64,000 nucleotides of DNA. Origin: Sebastes aleutianus. Taxonomy: Eukaryota > Chordata > Actinopteri > Perciformes > Sebastidae. The translations under genes and the position numbers were made by a program. Position 1 is the first letter of the stretch; each line of letters starts with the position of its first letter. The DNA lies in assembly GCA_916700875.1 (NCBI GenBank), contig CAKAKS010000032.1, forward strand, positions 10,972,129-11,036,128. Direction: 5' to 3'. Shown piece after piece: positions 11,236 to 24,165 of this stretch. A model generated the notes under the pieces. That model saw only the letters and a program-made list of their open reading frames with translations, was not told the DNA's origin and searched no databases.

Positions 11236-12612
11236 GTATTACAGTAGAACACTTTTTGTAGGTATAGCTACGAACGGTGTATAAAAACAGCTTGACCACT
11301 TACACATTGTCAACTGATCCATTGTTAATGTAAAAATATTGTTCAGAGCAGCTCTACAGTTTAGAAAAGAGCTTAATAGTGTCATCTCAATGGCTTATTT
11401 ATTTATGTATTTATGTATTTATTTATTTAAAGTGTTAACCTTCCAACTGCATGTATCGACTGAAATTAAATTTTTCTTATCTGTGAAAAAAAAATTACAT
11501 GCATCTAAAAAGATCTCAGGCTTTACTCAGTCATCTATTTATAGAGTGTTACAATAAACTTGAAAAGCATGTCGAGTGGCAGAACTCTCTTAAATCCTGG
11601 CGTCGGCTCCGTTTTGACCATAAACCTGGCAGGAGCTGTGGGTAGGGACGGGGAGGTGAACCTAACAAACTCATAGTAAACATGATGGTTGATTAATTGC
11701 AGATGAAACAAGTGACAGTCGGACACCGGGCTCCGAGGAAATTTTCTCAAAGAGCACAGCTGAATAGAGAGATGTGGCGCCGGGCCTCCCATAAAAGTCT
11801 GTGATGGTTATTAAGACTCTGCCAGTGAAAATGGATTACAGTATCTTCAGAGGACGTCATGCAGGTTGGCAGAAATCACCTTTCTGGGTAAGATACTCAA
11901 TAAGTTGTCCTACATGTTTTGGTTAACCTCGTGGGGGGTGGGGGGTACAATGTTTCAGGAGGTGTCATAAAATTACAGGTATCAAAAAAGCTGTAAAATA
12001 TTGTGACACAAAATATTATCCATGGGAAATCATTGGACTAACCTCTTTCAGAAAACAAACAATTTAGAACCAGCGTATAAATACACAACTTGACCTAATC
12101 TGGGGCTTTCCCGGGATGGTGCAAAGAAAAGTGTTTGTTGTTCTGCCGAAACATCCATTTACTGTACATCAGTGTACAGTCCCTGCCCAGTCGTGTCAGA
12201 CCACCCACCCACACAGTGCTGAAACACAGTCAAGAAACGGTCATTAAACCGTTTCCCCAGGTCATTCAAATCAGACTTGTTAAAGCTGTGAACTGGAGGA
12301 AAGCCTCTGCTGCTACAGTAGGCGTCCAACAAGCCCCAGCCTCAGCACACTGACACCGAGCAATGAGATTTGTTTGCTTCGCTTAAAGGCCCAGATGCAT
12401 CATTGTCTCATCCATCTCTGGTTGTCATGTTTTTTTCAAAGTATTGATTTTTTATATGGCTCATGAAGTGATATCTAATATGTTTGAAAATGATTGTGTA
12501 GGATGTGTAAATGTATGCCACGTGTCCTTCTCAGATTCTCATGTTTGTTTCGATTACCAAAATAAGAGTCGTTAATGACATTGTATAAGCGCTAATAATC
12601 TAAAACATTTTT
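11236..12612. other. Single-copy sequence with an ATTT-rich tract
   Basis: A degenerate (TTTA)n tract lies at about 11395-11430, and a G-rich string at about 11933-11946. No gene or RNA gene is recognised. Confidence 0.45.
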
Positions 12613-13034
12613 ATGCCTCCGCGCCGGCGATTTTCAGGTTGTCCATCTCTACGTACGTACCATCATATGTACTTCAAATTTGGCACAAACATCCACTTGG
12701 ACTCAAGAATGAATTGATTTGATTTTGGTGGTCAAATGTCAAGGTTACCATGACCTCACGTACGTACCACTCTTGTGATATCTCAGGAACGCCTTGAGCA
12801 AATTTCTTCAAATTTCACACAACCGTCCACTTGGAATCAAGCATGAACTGATTCAATTTTGGTGGTCAAAGGTTAAGGTCACTGTGACCTCACAAAATAC
12901 GTTGTTGGCCATAACTCAAGTATTCATATGCTAATTATGACAATTTCACACAAATGTCTAATAGTATACAATGATGAAGTGATGACATTTTGGAAAGACA
13001 TGGATGTGAACTGCAACCTGGTTGGCAGAGGCAT
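12613..13034 (+). mobile_element. MITE-like repeat with ATGCCTC ends and nuclear-receptor sites
   Basis: The ends ATGCCTCCGC (12613-12622) and GGCAGAGGCAT (13024-13034) are an imperfect inverted repeat. The interior holds two diverged direct copies, about 134 bp apart, of a segment running from CTTCAAATTT through CCACTTGGA to GGTGGTCAAA and TGACCTCAC. The second copy contains AGGTCACTGTGACCT (12876-12890), a perfect inverted repeat of the nuclear-receptor half-site with a 3-bp spacer (the estrogen-response-element consensus). The first copy has AGGTTACCATGACCT (12742-12756), with one half-site base changed. I recall this type of repeat as widespread in teleosts, but I could not check. No coding capacity. 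Confidence 0.65.
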
Positions 13035-13203
13035 ACAAGCATCAGGAGGTATTTCTAGATTAACATTGTAGGCAAGTTTATTTATATGGCATCTTTCAAC
13101 AAAAAGGCATTTCAAAGTGCTTTACGTAACAGACAAATATTCATTAGGTTAATATCTATGATGGACTGGCATGACTAACTGTAATTTGTTTGTAGTTTTT
13201 CAG

Positions 13204-13673
13204 ACAGCGCTGTCTCCTAAGAATTACGTTCCCATACAACAAAACTGCATTGTGAATTACGTTTCGAGGGAAATGTTTTTTTTGTTTTTTTATATTGTAT
13301 GGATGGTATTTGTCTTTGATGTATCACAAATACGACTCTAATAACAGTCCGACTTTCACCCAGGAGACCACTGTTTGTGTCCTGTGTGAAACCAAAAGTT
13401 AATGTTCAATTGTGCTTTTTTTACACCTGTAACTTAAATAATGTAACAAACAGTTATTTTAAGATTTTTTTTACTAAACCTAACCAAGTAGTTTTGTCGC
13501 ATTTTTGTTTTGTTTTGTTTGTTTAGTTTTGTTTCCAATTACAACGAAGATGACATATTTAAAACTGTTCAAAACTGCCACCATAATGTGGTAGAAAATA
13601 CATTTCCCTCGAAATGTAATTGAGAATGTAGTTTACTTGTATGGGAACGTAATTTTGTAGGAGACAGGGTTGT
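13204..13673. mobile_element. MITE with about 70-bp terminal inverted repeats
   Basis: The left arm (13204-13275) and right arm (13601-13673) are reverse complements over about 70 bp with scattered mismatches, including TTACGTTCCCATACAA, CTGTCTCCTA and TTTCGAGGGAAATG. TTCAG occurs just outside both ends (13199-13203 and 13674-13678), a possible 5-bp target-site duplication. The middle contains CTAAACCTAACC and a TGTAACTTAAAT block like those in the TTAGGTTTAGG-group elements. The arms could fold into a long stem if transcribed. No ORF. Confidence 0.8.
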
Positions 13674-13678
13674 TTCAG

Positions 13679-14205
13679 GAGGAGCATAAACCTTAAACAA
13701 TGGTGTTAAATTGTTGATAAGCATTATTTATGTCTTTTGTATTCAATATTATTTGCCATTTTCATCACACACTTGCAATTCCTGTTATAATCCTTACCAG
13801 GGATCGCCTAAATGTTACTTTGTGCTTTATTCTTTTTGCTGTTAATTTAATGGGGATACACTGTATGTATTCCTCCATATTGCACTTACATGAACAGATA
13901 AATGGGAACTGAGGTCAAAAGAGGCTTAATTGCTAAAAAAAAATTGTTAAATATACCACACAACATCGCATAAAGTTGAACTCTGCTCAGCTTTCTATTG
14001 TCGCCATATCACTGAGATCTCTGCTGTCTGTCGCTGCTTATCTCCCAGAGACTACATGACAGTGTAGTGCCTTTGTCTTATGCTGCCTCTGCAGTTGTGA
14101 GCACATTGGCCACCTTCTTTGACTGACGTGATCTCTGGAAAATGCAGGGCAGAAGCAACAATGCAATGAGCCCTTATAATGCGGCCGCCAGTGCCAAACC
14201 CTTTA
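13679..14205. other. Single-copy sequence, nothing recognised
   Basis: No gene, RNA or repeat is recognised. Short ORFs only. Confidence 0.4.
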
Positions 14206-14520
14206 TGTTTTATTTATTTATTTATTTAAAAAGGATCCCCATTAGCTGATACCAATGGCACCAGCTAGTCTTCCTGGGGTCCGAAATCATGTACATTAAT
14301 TTATCACATACATACTATATACAACATCACATTTGTGTTACACTAATAACACTCAAATTTTCAAACATATATAAATTTCAAATTTCAAATTCATACACAA
14401 ATCTTCCACAATTTTTTTTTTTTTTTGTTTTTTTGTTTTTTTGTTTAGCCTCAAGGCCCATCATCAGGGCCTTGAGGCCGTGACCGCATTGTTGCCTGCA
14501 TCATATCCATCACACTGAGG
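14206..14520. repeat. Retroelement-end-like repeat fragment with a strong hairpin
   Basis: A TTTATTTATTTA tract leads into AAAAAGGATCCCCATTAGC and CTAGTCTTCCTGGGGTCC, a combination I associate with abundant teleost retroelement 3' ends; this recollection is not verified. Further on, a T-rich tract precedes a perfect hairpin at 14448-14478: 12-nt arms GCCTCAAGGCCC and GGGCCTTGAGGC around the loop ATCATCA. A low-complexity tract beside a stable stem suits a retroelement tail, but there is only one copy in this window. Confidence 0.4.
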
Positions 14521-16033
14521 AAAATAAAAAGGAAATACATTATAAAAGTAGGCCAGATGGCCCCTCTCAGAAATACATTTATATCCCCAACAACAGCTAA
14601 CAGGTCTATTTCAAATAATCTCAGTGGTTATGTTGAAACAGCCTTTTTCTAGGCAGCCATTATCCATTTTGTTACTCTAATAAACAATGAACAATTCCCA
14701 GCACTTTGCGGAGTTAAGCAACACAGCCTTGATTACGATTGGATAAATGACTATAATAACAATATCGCTGCCAAAGACAAACTGTGGATATTCACAGCTT
14801 CAGTAATGGCTGCCGTGACTGGCTCAGTGGATCATAAATAGCAGAGTGAATGAATATCACACCGACATTTAACGCTCACCCCGACACACACGGAGGAATG
14901 CTTCTCCTGTTTTGTTTTTTGAGCGCGCTGAATAGACGTCATCTTGACTGTTGGGCTGATTTTCACACAGATAACGCGACAGTGTTTGCATACTTGAAGA
15001 AACCGGTGAGGAGATTAGTTAATTGGCATCAAAGCAGGTAGGGCAGAGGCCACCACGTCTTTCTTTGCATGAGCAGCAGCCTGCACAGGTGAAGTGGAGT
15101 TCATGACGTCAGCCCCGTCGGCTTGTCACACCAATGAGGAGTTCACACGACACAACATTAACCTTAGAGCTCACATACTGCACATATCGGCGGTCGTAAA
15201 CTCAGCCATGGAAGGAATTGAAATTCAGACTACTTCAGCTAATGTTGTGAGGGGAAGTGCTTTATTTGAAGGATAAAAGTTTAAAGGGAAGTGAGTAACC
15301 AATCAAAGCAAAGCGTGTTACCAAATCATAGCCTTGCTGCTTCTGTTTTAAAGCCAATGGCTTTAGAATGATGGATGAGCTACACATTCATAGGCTTTTT
15401 TCACTGTAGGAGGAATTTCTCTCTGGCAGTAGCGACGTCCATAAATAGGTGCCAGTTTGAGACTGTTTCTCCCTACGTGGTGAAGTGTGGGTGGCTTTTT
15501 GGAACTATAGTTTAAGCACACAAAAACGCAATGAGGAAAATCTCGTGCGGCCACATTTTGGGGTTTTCTTTCCTCTTGCTTTTCATTCTCTCTCCCTGTT
15601 TGCAAATTCTGTGTGATAATTTTCAATTTGATGTATAACAAACATGTGTAGGATATCCCTTGTCCTTTCAGTGCTGTTTAACCAAAGCAGGCAGACTGAC
15701 AAGAACATGGCTATAGAGCATTGGCGGATGGTTTCTCTGGTTGCATCTCTGTCTTTGATTTTTGTATATTATATGTTAACATGCATTCCTACAGGGATTC
15801 CATTGGACTGAGTCTCATTACTCTGTGGTGAGTAGATCTGAAATGTAGACGACATCTTGCAAATGTTAACGTTTAAAAGTAATCTATCGAGAAATTGAAG
15901 AAAATCTGCCAGAACCACAGTAACAAATAGCTGTTAATAGTTTTATTGTTTTGCTTTAACACTAGTTCTTTATGCAGGCTGATTTCTTTGTATAGCCTCC
16001 ATGTTTCAAGATAAATTTGGGAAATACTGGAGG
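14521..16033. other. Single-copy sequence with a consensus CRE motif
   Basis: TGACGTCA, the full palindromic cAMP-response-element consensus, lies at 15104-15111, with CCAAT at about 15122-15126. No TATA box, ORF or splice signal follows in a convincing order. The rest is unassigned. Confidence 0.4.
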
Positions 16034-16573
16034 TAGAGTGCTACAGGGATGAGTCCTAAAACCCGGAGATGAGTTAGCATTTTAGCACTTCCGGTTCCCT
16101 CGTCTGGAAGTCAATGGGTTTTTTTTAATGTGTTTTTAGTTAGATGCCTAAAATAATGTCTGTGGTTAACACAAGCTGAAGAGATTTTAATGTTTTGCTC
16201 TACGACATAAATGACATGAATAAATAACCCACTTGAGAATTTTGAAGCCTTTATGGGTCTTAAAAAAGGTGGTTACTAACAAGTGGCTAAATGAGACCAC
16301 TAAACATCATCACGCTGACTCGTCCACCATTACAGCCTCATTGTGGATACTCACGCTCATGCGACCGTGGTCTAGTCCGTCTGTAGCCTAACGTTAGCTT
16401 TTTAACGATTGCATTTAAACTTTGAAAATCATAAAAGTGGTGCTTAGAGCTTATTTTCTGCAATAATCCAAAATCCAATTGGAAAATCCCATTGGCTTTT
16501 TTGTCGAGGGAATCCAGGGCGATGCTAACTTCCTGGTTGGCCTACAAAAATACGTCATCCCTGGAGCACTCTA
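16034..16573. mobile_element. MITE with GAGTGCT ends and a TA target site
   Basis: The left end TAGAGTGCTACAGGGATGA and the right end, the complement of TAGAGTGCTCCAGGGATGA, match at 18 of 19 positions. TA lies at both extremities, so the target site may be the TA dinucleotide used by Tc1/mariner-type transposases, though a different mechanism is possible. The interior includes TTAGCATTTTAGCACTTCCGG near the left end. No ORF is present. Confidence 0.78.
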
Positions 16574-19500
16574 TTCAGGAGGTACTGATGTATTGGATAT
16601 GTAAATGGTGGGTTCAGTCTTTGCATTACAATATGGATGGAGGTAACTGGGTCAAATGATCAAAATGTAATCAGCAACCTGTTGTATTGTCTGTAATTTG
16701 TTGGTGTGATGAATGATGCATTGCAGTGCTGCTTCAGCATACTCTAAACTACTTATCTTTGCAGACCACTGGCGCCGTAGTATAATTGTATCACCTGAGC
16801 GTTCTGTTAATGTTGAAGGAAGGCGTGGAGACGCTCATTTTCATTTCAGATGCTGTTATGATAGCACTGCACTGTGAAAACATTTGCATTGCGCAAACTG
16901 AAAAGATGGCATGCTTACATCATAAACAGTCTTCATACCCACGTCTGGATTCAGAGTTCCTGGTTAATCCTCCGTTACACATTCTTGCATAAACTATGGG
17001 CAAAGTTTGTTCATATTTTTTTGTTGTCATAGAGTGAAAACATCGTAATTAACGCTGAAGTTAGTTTATGCCCATGCATGTCATAGTGTTGTTTCTACAG
17101 GAAAAATTGTGAATATTTTGATAAATGTCCCAAACAAGTATGAAAAATAATCAAACAAAATCATGGTTTCAAATTATGGAATTTCCCGAATTAATTCGGC
17201 GCCCGTCAAAGCTGCACGGACAGAGTTTATTTTAAAGTAAAGAGATGATTTATGAAGACTTGTGGATAAATTCCTCGGCCTTTGCATCACTATGCAGGTG
17301 ATTGTTCTGCCAAGACGCTCATGGCCCGGGCTACTGTGCAAGAGTCAGCCTGCAATATGGGCCAAAGATAACGTGATGTTTGAATGTTTGGGGTTTTTTA
17401 CCCCCTCCTACTTCAGCAGAAGGTGAGAAACCGAGCTACCAGCATTGCTCTTGTGTTTGTAAGCACAGTTCTTCAGGAGAGATAGGTCTGTAGAAGCTGG
17501 GGGTTGTTATAAATTACCTGGCGATGGAGGTGATAATCCTTGTCAAAACAGCTCCTATACTGGCATGGGCAGAGTCCAGATCGCTGCCCATCTTACCCTG
17601 CGAAGCTTTGTCACATTTGATTAGATCGTGATCTGGATGTGGTTGACTTAGGGGCAAAAGACTGCAGTCACATAGGAAGAATATTAGTAAGCTCATGCAC
17701 AACTGTAGCTACAGAGTCGTCTCTTTACCGCCGGATGAAAGCAGAACAACTACTCTATGATACAATTGATTTTTGATTACAAGCCTATGAAAGCAAATCC
17801 TGACTCACTCAGTGAGAAATGTACTGATGTGAACTTTCAAACCATGTTTCAAAAAGAGATAATAGTAATCTGCTTATTTAGCCGCTTTTCAGACCCCACT
17901 AACAATTTCCTGGGTCAAAGCACAGTCGGTTTAAACTCCTTTAATTGAGACCTGCTTGTCACACGAAATGATAGAAGGATTAATGACTTTGTTTATCAGA
18001 CATGCAACCTGAAAGAATTTGTAACCTAAACACATTAAAGGCTAGGTTGTACTGTAACATTTCCCAATTCAAACTTCTTCTTTTTTTCAAATAGCCAGAC
18101 GTTTAACCACGTAATGGCTGTGATAAATCCCCATTATCGGGCCTCAGAAAATGCTTTGAGGATAAGGTTCTGTAGATAATAATTAAGATGATACAGTCAG
18201 TCGGAGCTCGCAGTGGGCAACTTCATGTTTAATTGCTTAAATCAACATGATAAGATGCTCTTTAAATGTCTGCGTGGCTCTGACAAAGCATTGCGAACAG
18301 GCATTCACTGTTTACTTATTCAAGACCTCCATTACAAAGATCGAATCAGCTCCAACCATCAAGATGGGGAACAATTGTGAGTGCACGTAGGGTTTTTGTT
18401 TGATATCTGCAAAAACAGAAATACATGTTGTGTATTAAATGAGATTATCTCCAGTATGCGTAGGAGGCAAAAATACAATACTCGAGAAAAGAAAAAAGTC
18501 ATATCATTCCACTCTGACTCATCAGACTAGACTGCTCAGCACAAACACAATCTCATAATCATTACCATTACAGATGAAAGGCAAGGCCCAATTAGAGTGG
18601 CTCCAATTGCTGCAATTAAATAAGTGTGGTTGAATGATAATATCTTTTCCCCCCAGAAATAAAAAGAAAAAGACGGCAGCATTGAATAATCAGACAATCA
18701 AAAACAATCAAGTCGGACTTTGAAGTCGTTGCGCTACCAAATCTTAGAAATACATCTGTTGTAGAAATGGTGTTTTGGGCTCGGCCGACAGGCGCCGTTG
18801 GACCACTGCGTCGCGGGCCACGGGGTCGGACCTACTTATTCCAGTACCGAAGGGCTGCTTTTCGGGTTGCCGAGGACACTGGTGTGTGTTCCCACCCACA
18901 GAGCGTTTCAGCAGACCGCCAGAGTCCACAGCCCTTTCACAGCCGTCCAAGACTTGTCCCATGATCCCATCCCTGCATCAAAACCAGCTGAGTGCGAGTG
19001 CGGCGTGGTGAGCACTCGTGCTCACACATAATTTGTAGCTGACTGCTACTCTTGCAACCAATTGATCACTGCGTAAATAAACATGATATGAATGGAACAA
19101 AACTTCTCTGCTTCCCTCAGAAAGACGTAGTCTCTGCTTTATATTCAAGCTGGGATTTGATTTTAAGTCTTTAGACGTCGGTTTGTCTCGTCATTTCATC
19201 TGTGCTCGTACAGTCAAATGCAGACTGTCCATTTCACAGCTGATGAGCTGCTCACAGGACAGTTTTCCAGCTGGGCTGAGATCCAGTGTAGTTCCCCTTC
19301 ACCCAGTGGACTTCAGGAGCACTCGAGCATGCCAAACAGAATACACCCTGATTGCTCTGGACTGGGACAGCAGATATTTCTTCAGTTGTTAGACATTACT
19401 GAAGCAAACAAACACGGCAATCATTTACTATCTTAAAATCAGCACAAAATGCTGAGGTGGACCCATCTCAATAGGACTAATTATCATTATGATGGTGTGC

Positions 19501-21284
19501 AGCTGCAGGAAATGACAGAGTGGACATTTCTTGTGCAGTTCTGTTGAGGATATTCTATCTTTTTGGGACGTCTGCCTAATGGTGCTCTTATTTGGACCCT
19601 CTGGAGTGTTTATAGTAGCTTTGCATGTTCACCTCTTTACTTCAATGATCAACTTGTCAAGTCAGCTTTGTAGTTTCAGCACAAATGCAGACAAACTGAC
19701 TGCGATCAATACTGAAACTAACTTTCTGAATCACCCACTTTGGACAAGTTGCTTCATCTCAAACTATGAATGTCTGGCTTCATCCAGCACATGAAACACA
19801 GATGCCCAACATGACCACTTAAAAGGGGCATTAAAGGACAGTTAGGAGCTTTTGAACCAACTCTGATCTAAGAAAAAAAAAAAAGAGATTAAATGTCCGA
19901 TTAAGGACGACCAGAAGTTGAAGTTTATTATTCCAAAGGTTGAGTGCGGTCTAATCATAGGCTCCAGTACTTAGGGATTTGCTGCTGCTACTGGGCTAAG
20001 CAGCCATTTTCACTGTGTTTACATAAACTACCCAGTTACTTGCATAGTTTACTTTAGCACCAACATGTGGTTCACAGAGGTTTAATATCGCAGTCGGCGT
20101 AATTGCTTGAGTTATTTAAAAGATTTGTTTATTTTAGCGAATGCCATATCGAAAGCTGCAGAAATAGCGATGATTTGAATCAGAGAACACCAGGTTTGAA
20201 TGGACAGAAAACGAAGAAGTAGAACAGGGAGGCTGTTAAGGTTTAAACCTGCCAGATAGTCTTTTCAATTAGCATTCAGAACTCATAAAAATACTAAAAA
20301 CAGTGTTTAGGGATGTAAAAAGCAAAAATAATTAGACATTTTACATTATAAACTCAATAACCAATCATTTAAATGCAACTTTCTGATGCAATATCCTGAC
20401 TTTCTTTACGGAGGGAATGACATATTGAAACAGGGTTTTCGGTGCATCTTCCAGCAGTACACAGTATAGAGGACAACAAACTTCCAAGGAGAGAAAAGGG
20501 ACCAAAGCACATTTAGAGCAAGTGCAAACAGACTAACACAAGGACAGTGCATAAAAATGTATTTGACTGCTAAACTAATAATACCAGTGGGGTGTGCGAC
20601 AACACACACTTTACACTAAATTTGGTGAAGTTGTACTCTTCCTTCCAGTGCTTCTTTGGGGGTATAGTCTGTCACATATTACGAGCTTTGACAGAAGTGT
20701 GAAGGAAATACATGAAATTGCCTCAGGGGCACCCATGGCCGACTTAACCACAAACAGACCACGCCAGACTGCTCACAACAGGTATTTTTTTAGCACCAGT
20801 GAGAGGTGAAAGTTTAGCTTAAGTTACTTCAAATGAGAAAATGCTGTCACAGGCCTTTCATGTGTCGCCCAGCACGGTGATAGCCATGAAAAACTGTTTT
20901 GATGATGATGTCACTACGTCCTAATCCGATTGCTCTTTTTTTGTCAACTCGCTTTAGGGCACTTCTCCAACATCCTGTCAGGAACGCAATTCAATATACA
21001 AACGCGTTCATACAAAGCAGTGTGCACACACAGGTAAAGTTATCATGCGGGTTGCAACTCATCCAGCGATGGGTAAATAGTGAAAGCACTATTTACAGAG
21101 GCTGTTATCCAAGTCAAACAACAATGTTAACATCTCACACTTTTTCTAATAACATTGATTAAACTCGCTGATAAAATATTGTTGAAGGGGTTACAGAGGA
21201 ATAAATGTCAAAGGAGTTTTAATAGTCCAATAATGAAATCTTCTGTCATAAAATGTACTGAATAAGGTCATCCAATAAAGACAG
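16574..21284. other. Single-copy sequence with a CpG-rich patch
   Basis: No exon or RNA gene can be supported. A GC- and CpG-rich patch at about 18767-19020 is listed separately. The segment at about 17230-17640 is non-repetitive and of balanced composition, which could suit conserved non-coding DNA. An octamer motif ATTTGCAT occurs at 16882-16889. Confidence 0.4.
18767..19020. other. GC- and CpG-rich patch, function unknown
   Basis: This stretch is far richer in G, C and CpG than its AT-rich surroundings (for example CTCGGCCGACAGGCGCCG and GCGTCGCGGGCCACGGGG). Four overlapping ORFs of 65-78 codons run through it, three on the plus strand and one on the minus, which is what low stop density in GC-rich DNA gives. 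None has a domain I know. It could be a small CpG island, part of an exon, or a fragment of a processed pseudogene; the sequence does not decide between these. Confidence 0.35.
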
Positions 21285-21689
21285 TTAAAGGTGCAGTGTG
21301 TAGGATTTGGTGGCATAGTGGTGTGGTTGCAGATTGCAAGCAACTAAGTACCCCACCGCTCACTCCTCACTTTCCAAAGCTGCAGTAACATAAGCTGCCG
21401 AGAGCAAAACTGTGGTAACACCGTTCGTCTCGCTCAGAGGTCATCCTTACCATAGAAACCCTGCTTTAGGAGCAACGGAAGTCAGACGGCGGATGGTGGT
21501 ACCACGTTTTTTGGCAACATGGTGGATTCTGTGAAGAGGACCCGCTCTCTATGTAGATATGAAGAGCTCATTCTAAGCTACGATTTTTAGTTTCAGGTGA
21601 TTCTACATTAATGAAAAGATAGTTAATATTAATATTATATTCAATTTTTGTTAATAGATCCCCCGAAATGTTACACACTGTTCCTTTAA
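21285..21689. mobile_element. TTAA-bounded MITE
   Basis: The element runs from TTAAAGGTGCAGTGTGTA to the complement of TTAAAGGAACAGTGTGTA (the two ends match at 16 of 18), and TTAA is present at both extremities (21285-21288 and 21686-21689). TTAA at both ends is the target-site pattern of piggyBac-type transposases, but TTAA could also simply be part of the inverted repeat. No transposase ORF. I recall this repeat as very common in percomorph fish; not checked. Confidence 0.78.
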
Positions 21690-24165
21690 TCTTCAATTTA
21701 GCCACTGACATTGTCATCTTATACAGTTAATATGACAACATGCTAGCAAACATACGTATTAACACATTTGAACTACCACAGACCACTGCCATTAGCCAAT
21801 TGGTGTGTTGTATTCTGTTCTAAATGATGCTACTCCAGATTTTATTCTTTCCCTTTGAACCTCAAAGTTGAGTTTTCAAACATTTACAACTTGGCAGGAG
21901 AAAATTTGGGGATTTGCAGGTGCTATTTGCTAAGATAATATTGCCAAAGTAATATTTGTTTAGGTAAATCTTTAAAACGGGACACAAATACATAAGTTTC
22001 ATTTTTTATAAAAGGCCAAAGGGACAGCTTTGTAGCAGCTGGGCACCGTAGTTTTTAGCAAATTTTACTCAAATATTAGTAAATAATGCATTTGTGCGGG
22101 ACTATTTTCATCTGCGGATTAACACACAATTGGTGAGTATTTACAACAGTGGGACAAAAATAAGCTTGTGGCTACACAGACAATTCTTGTTAGGATGATT
22201 AATTGTAGATTTGGGGATTTTCATGGGATTTGTTGGAGGTAAGTAAAACATAAAATATCACCAGACTCATTCTTTACACAATTAATCAATTATCAAAAAT
22301 GTAAATTTCTTGTTGATCGATGAATTGAATAATCGTTTCAGCATTGATGGTATCTTTACAGCGTTTAATAAACTTCCATAAAACCTTTTTGTTGCTAATA
22401 TGCTCCCGTTCTTGCCTCTGAAAAACCCAGTTGTAAATTATCACTAGAGAATAATCTACCAGAGACACGTGGTTGAATTTAGCATCGATGCTCTGCATGC
22501 AGCAGTTAAGCTGACCTAACAACCAATCATCCAGAAACAGAGTATTACTCCTTTAACAGTGAACTATGTTCAACCTGGCAACACTATTAAAACCTGTCAG
22601 CACCAGCGCCGTTGCCACAGACACTATTGAGCCTCTGACTCACTCAGCTTCACATTGACTCTTAGTATTTTTAGAGCGAGATTTAAAGTGTCATTACATC
22701 ACATCTGTGGTACTTTAGTTTTCTTAAATGTCTGTTATCTTACATGCGAGGTTCAAAAGAAATAACCCTCAGCAAAACAAGTCCTATAGTGTACTAACGT
22801 CCAACAGTTTCCTGCTACACTTCTACAGAATAGATTTCCTTTGATTGTTTTGGTATTTTTCATTATTCTTAACTCACTTTTCGGTGGCAAGGTACTTCCT
22901 TCCTGACCCCGAGCAAAGTGTTTCTGTGTGTACCTTTCTGCATGTCTTCAGGCTTATTTCTGAATATGGCCCTCTTCGGTGCAGAAAATTGCATTACAGT
23001 CCTGGCAGGAAAACATTTGAAAGCCGACCGTTTTCTCGACTCAGTTTACCGTTTTTGTTGCAGAAAAGTAACCTAATCCTTCATCCTTAATGAGGACATA
23101 TTTCATGGCAAATGCATGATCACTTAAACAGGTCACCTCACCTTATTCAAATCACATTTCTCCTGATTGGGACAAGCGATACCCACACATTTCAAATGCA
23201 CAAAAATGTTTGAAGGCCAAAGGCTTAACATGATATACGGTATAAGAGGAAATAATAAGAGTGTGGTGTAGCCGACATACTGAGAGCATTTTCACGTCTG
23301 AGGTTTGCTTCAGAGAGAGCTGGCCTGGACTGAGCTATACAGTAAGAAATCTTTCTCCTTGGCTCTGTTCCATTTTCACATATCCTTTTCCCCATGCTAA
23401 CAAGGTGCAGTGTTTGCTAAATGTAGCCCATCACTTGTGTGTCTTTTAGTGGCGCATGCTGAGGAAGAAAAACATATACACCCTATAAGTGCATCATGAT
23501 CTGGTGTTCATTTGATAGTTTTGAACATGCGGCAGCCCCACCTGGCTTTGATTTTGCAGCTTGCATGCTGGTCGCTGTTGCCTTGTTTTATTGGAAATCT
23601 TGTTCATATATCCCCTGCCCGGTCCTCGCCGACCTCTGACAGCTCCCATGGGGCTCATGGGTACATCCAGGACGGTGCCGTGCTCTGTGGACACGGGTGT
23701 TGCTCGCTAAGATGACACTAGTTGTTCAACAGTGTGGGTCGTGTTTGCGTAGGCCTGCTATTTAGTCACTCGTGGTTCCACATATAGAGGGAGGGGGTGT
23801 TGTCTTGTCGTTGAACTGTGAAGAGCTGTTTGACTACGATTCTCGAGCCAGAAGCATATAGTCATGCTGGCGTGTCAGCATGTATGCTTTTATACAGGCT
23901 GTGTGGTGTAGCAGGACTGTTTACTGTTCGGTACGTAGGTACAGAATTATTTGTGTTTGGCACAGAGTGGGAACTTCTACGATGATCTCTGCTGTAGGTG
24001 CATTAGTGTTAATGTATGCCATACAAGGCCAAATATTCTCAAAAATATGAATATTTTAGTTTGGTTCTGTCATAAAAAGCTGGAGGTTTTCAATAGAGTC
24101 AGATAAAATTATTCTCAAATGTACTTCATGGCTATATATGTTGATTCAAGTCTAAACATTGAACA
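21690..24165. other. Mostly unassigned; possible old repeat near 22.0-22.35 kb
   Basis: The stretch at about 22000-22350 (GGGACAGCTTTGTAGCAGCTG, then GGGACTATTTTCATCTGCGG, then AATCGTTTCAGC) resembles repeats I associate with teleost genomes, but it has no second copy in this window, so I do not assign it to a family. No gene is seen in the rest. Confidence 0.35.
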
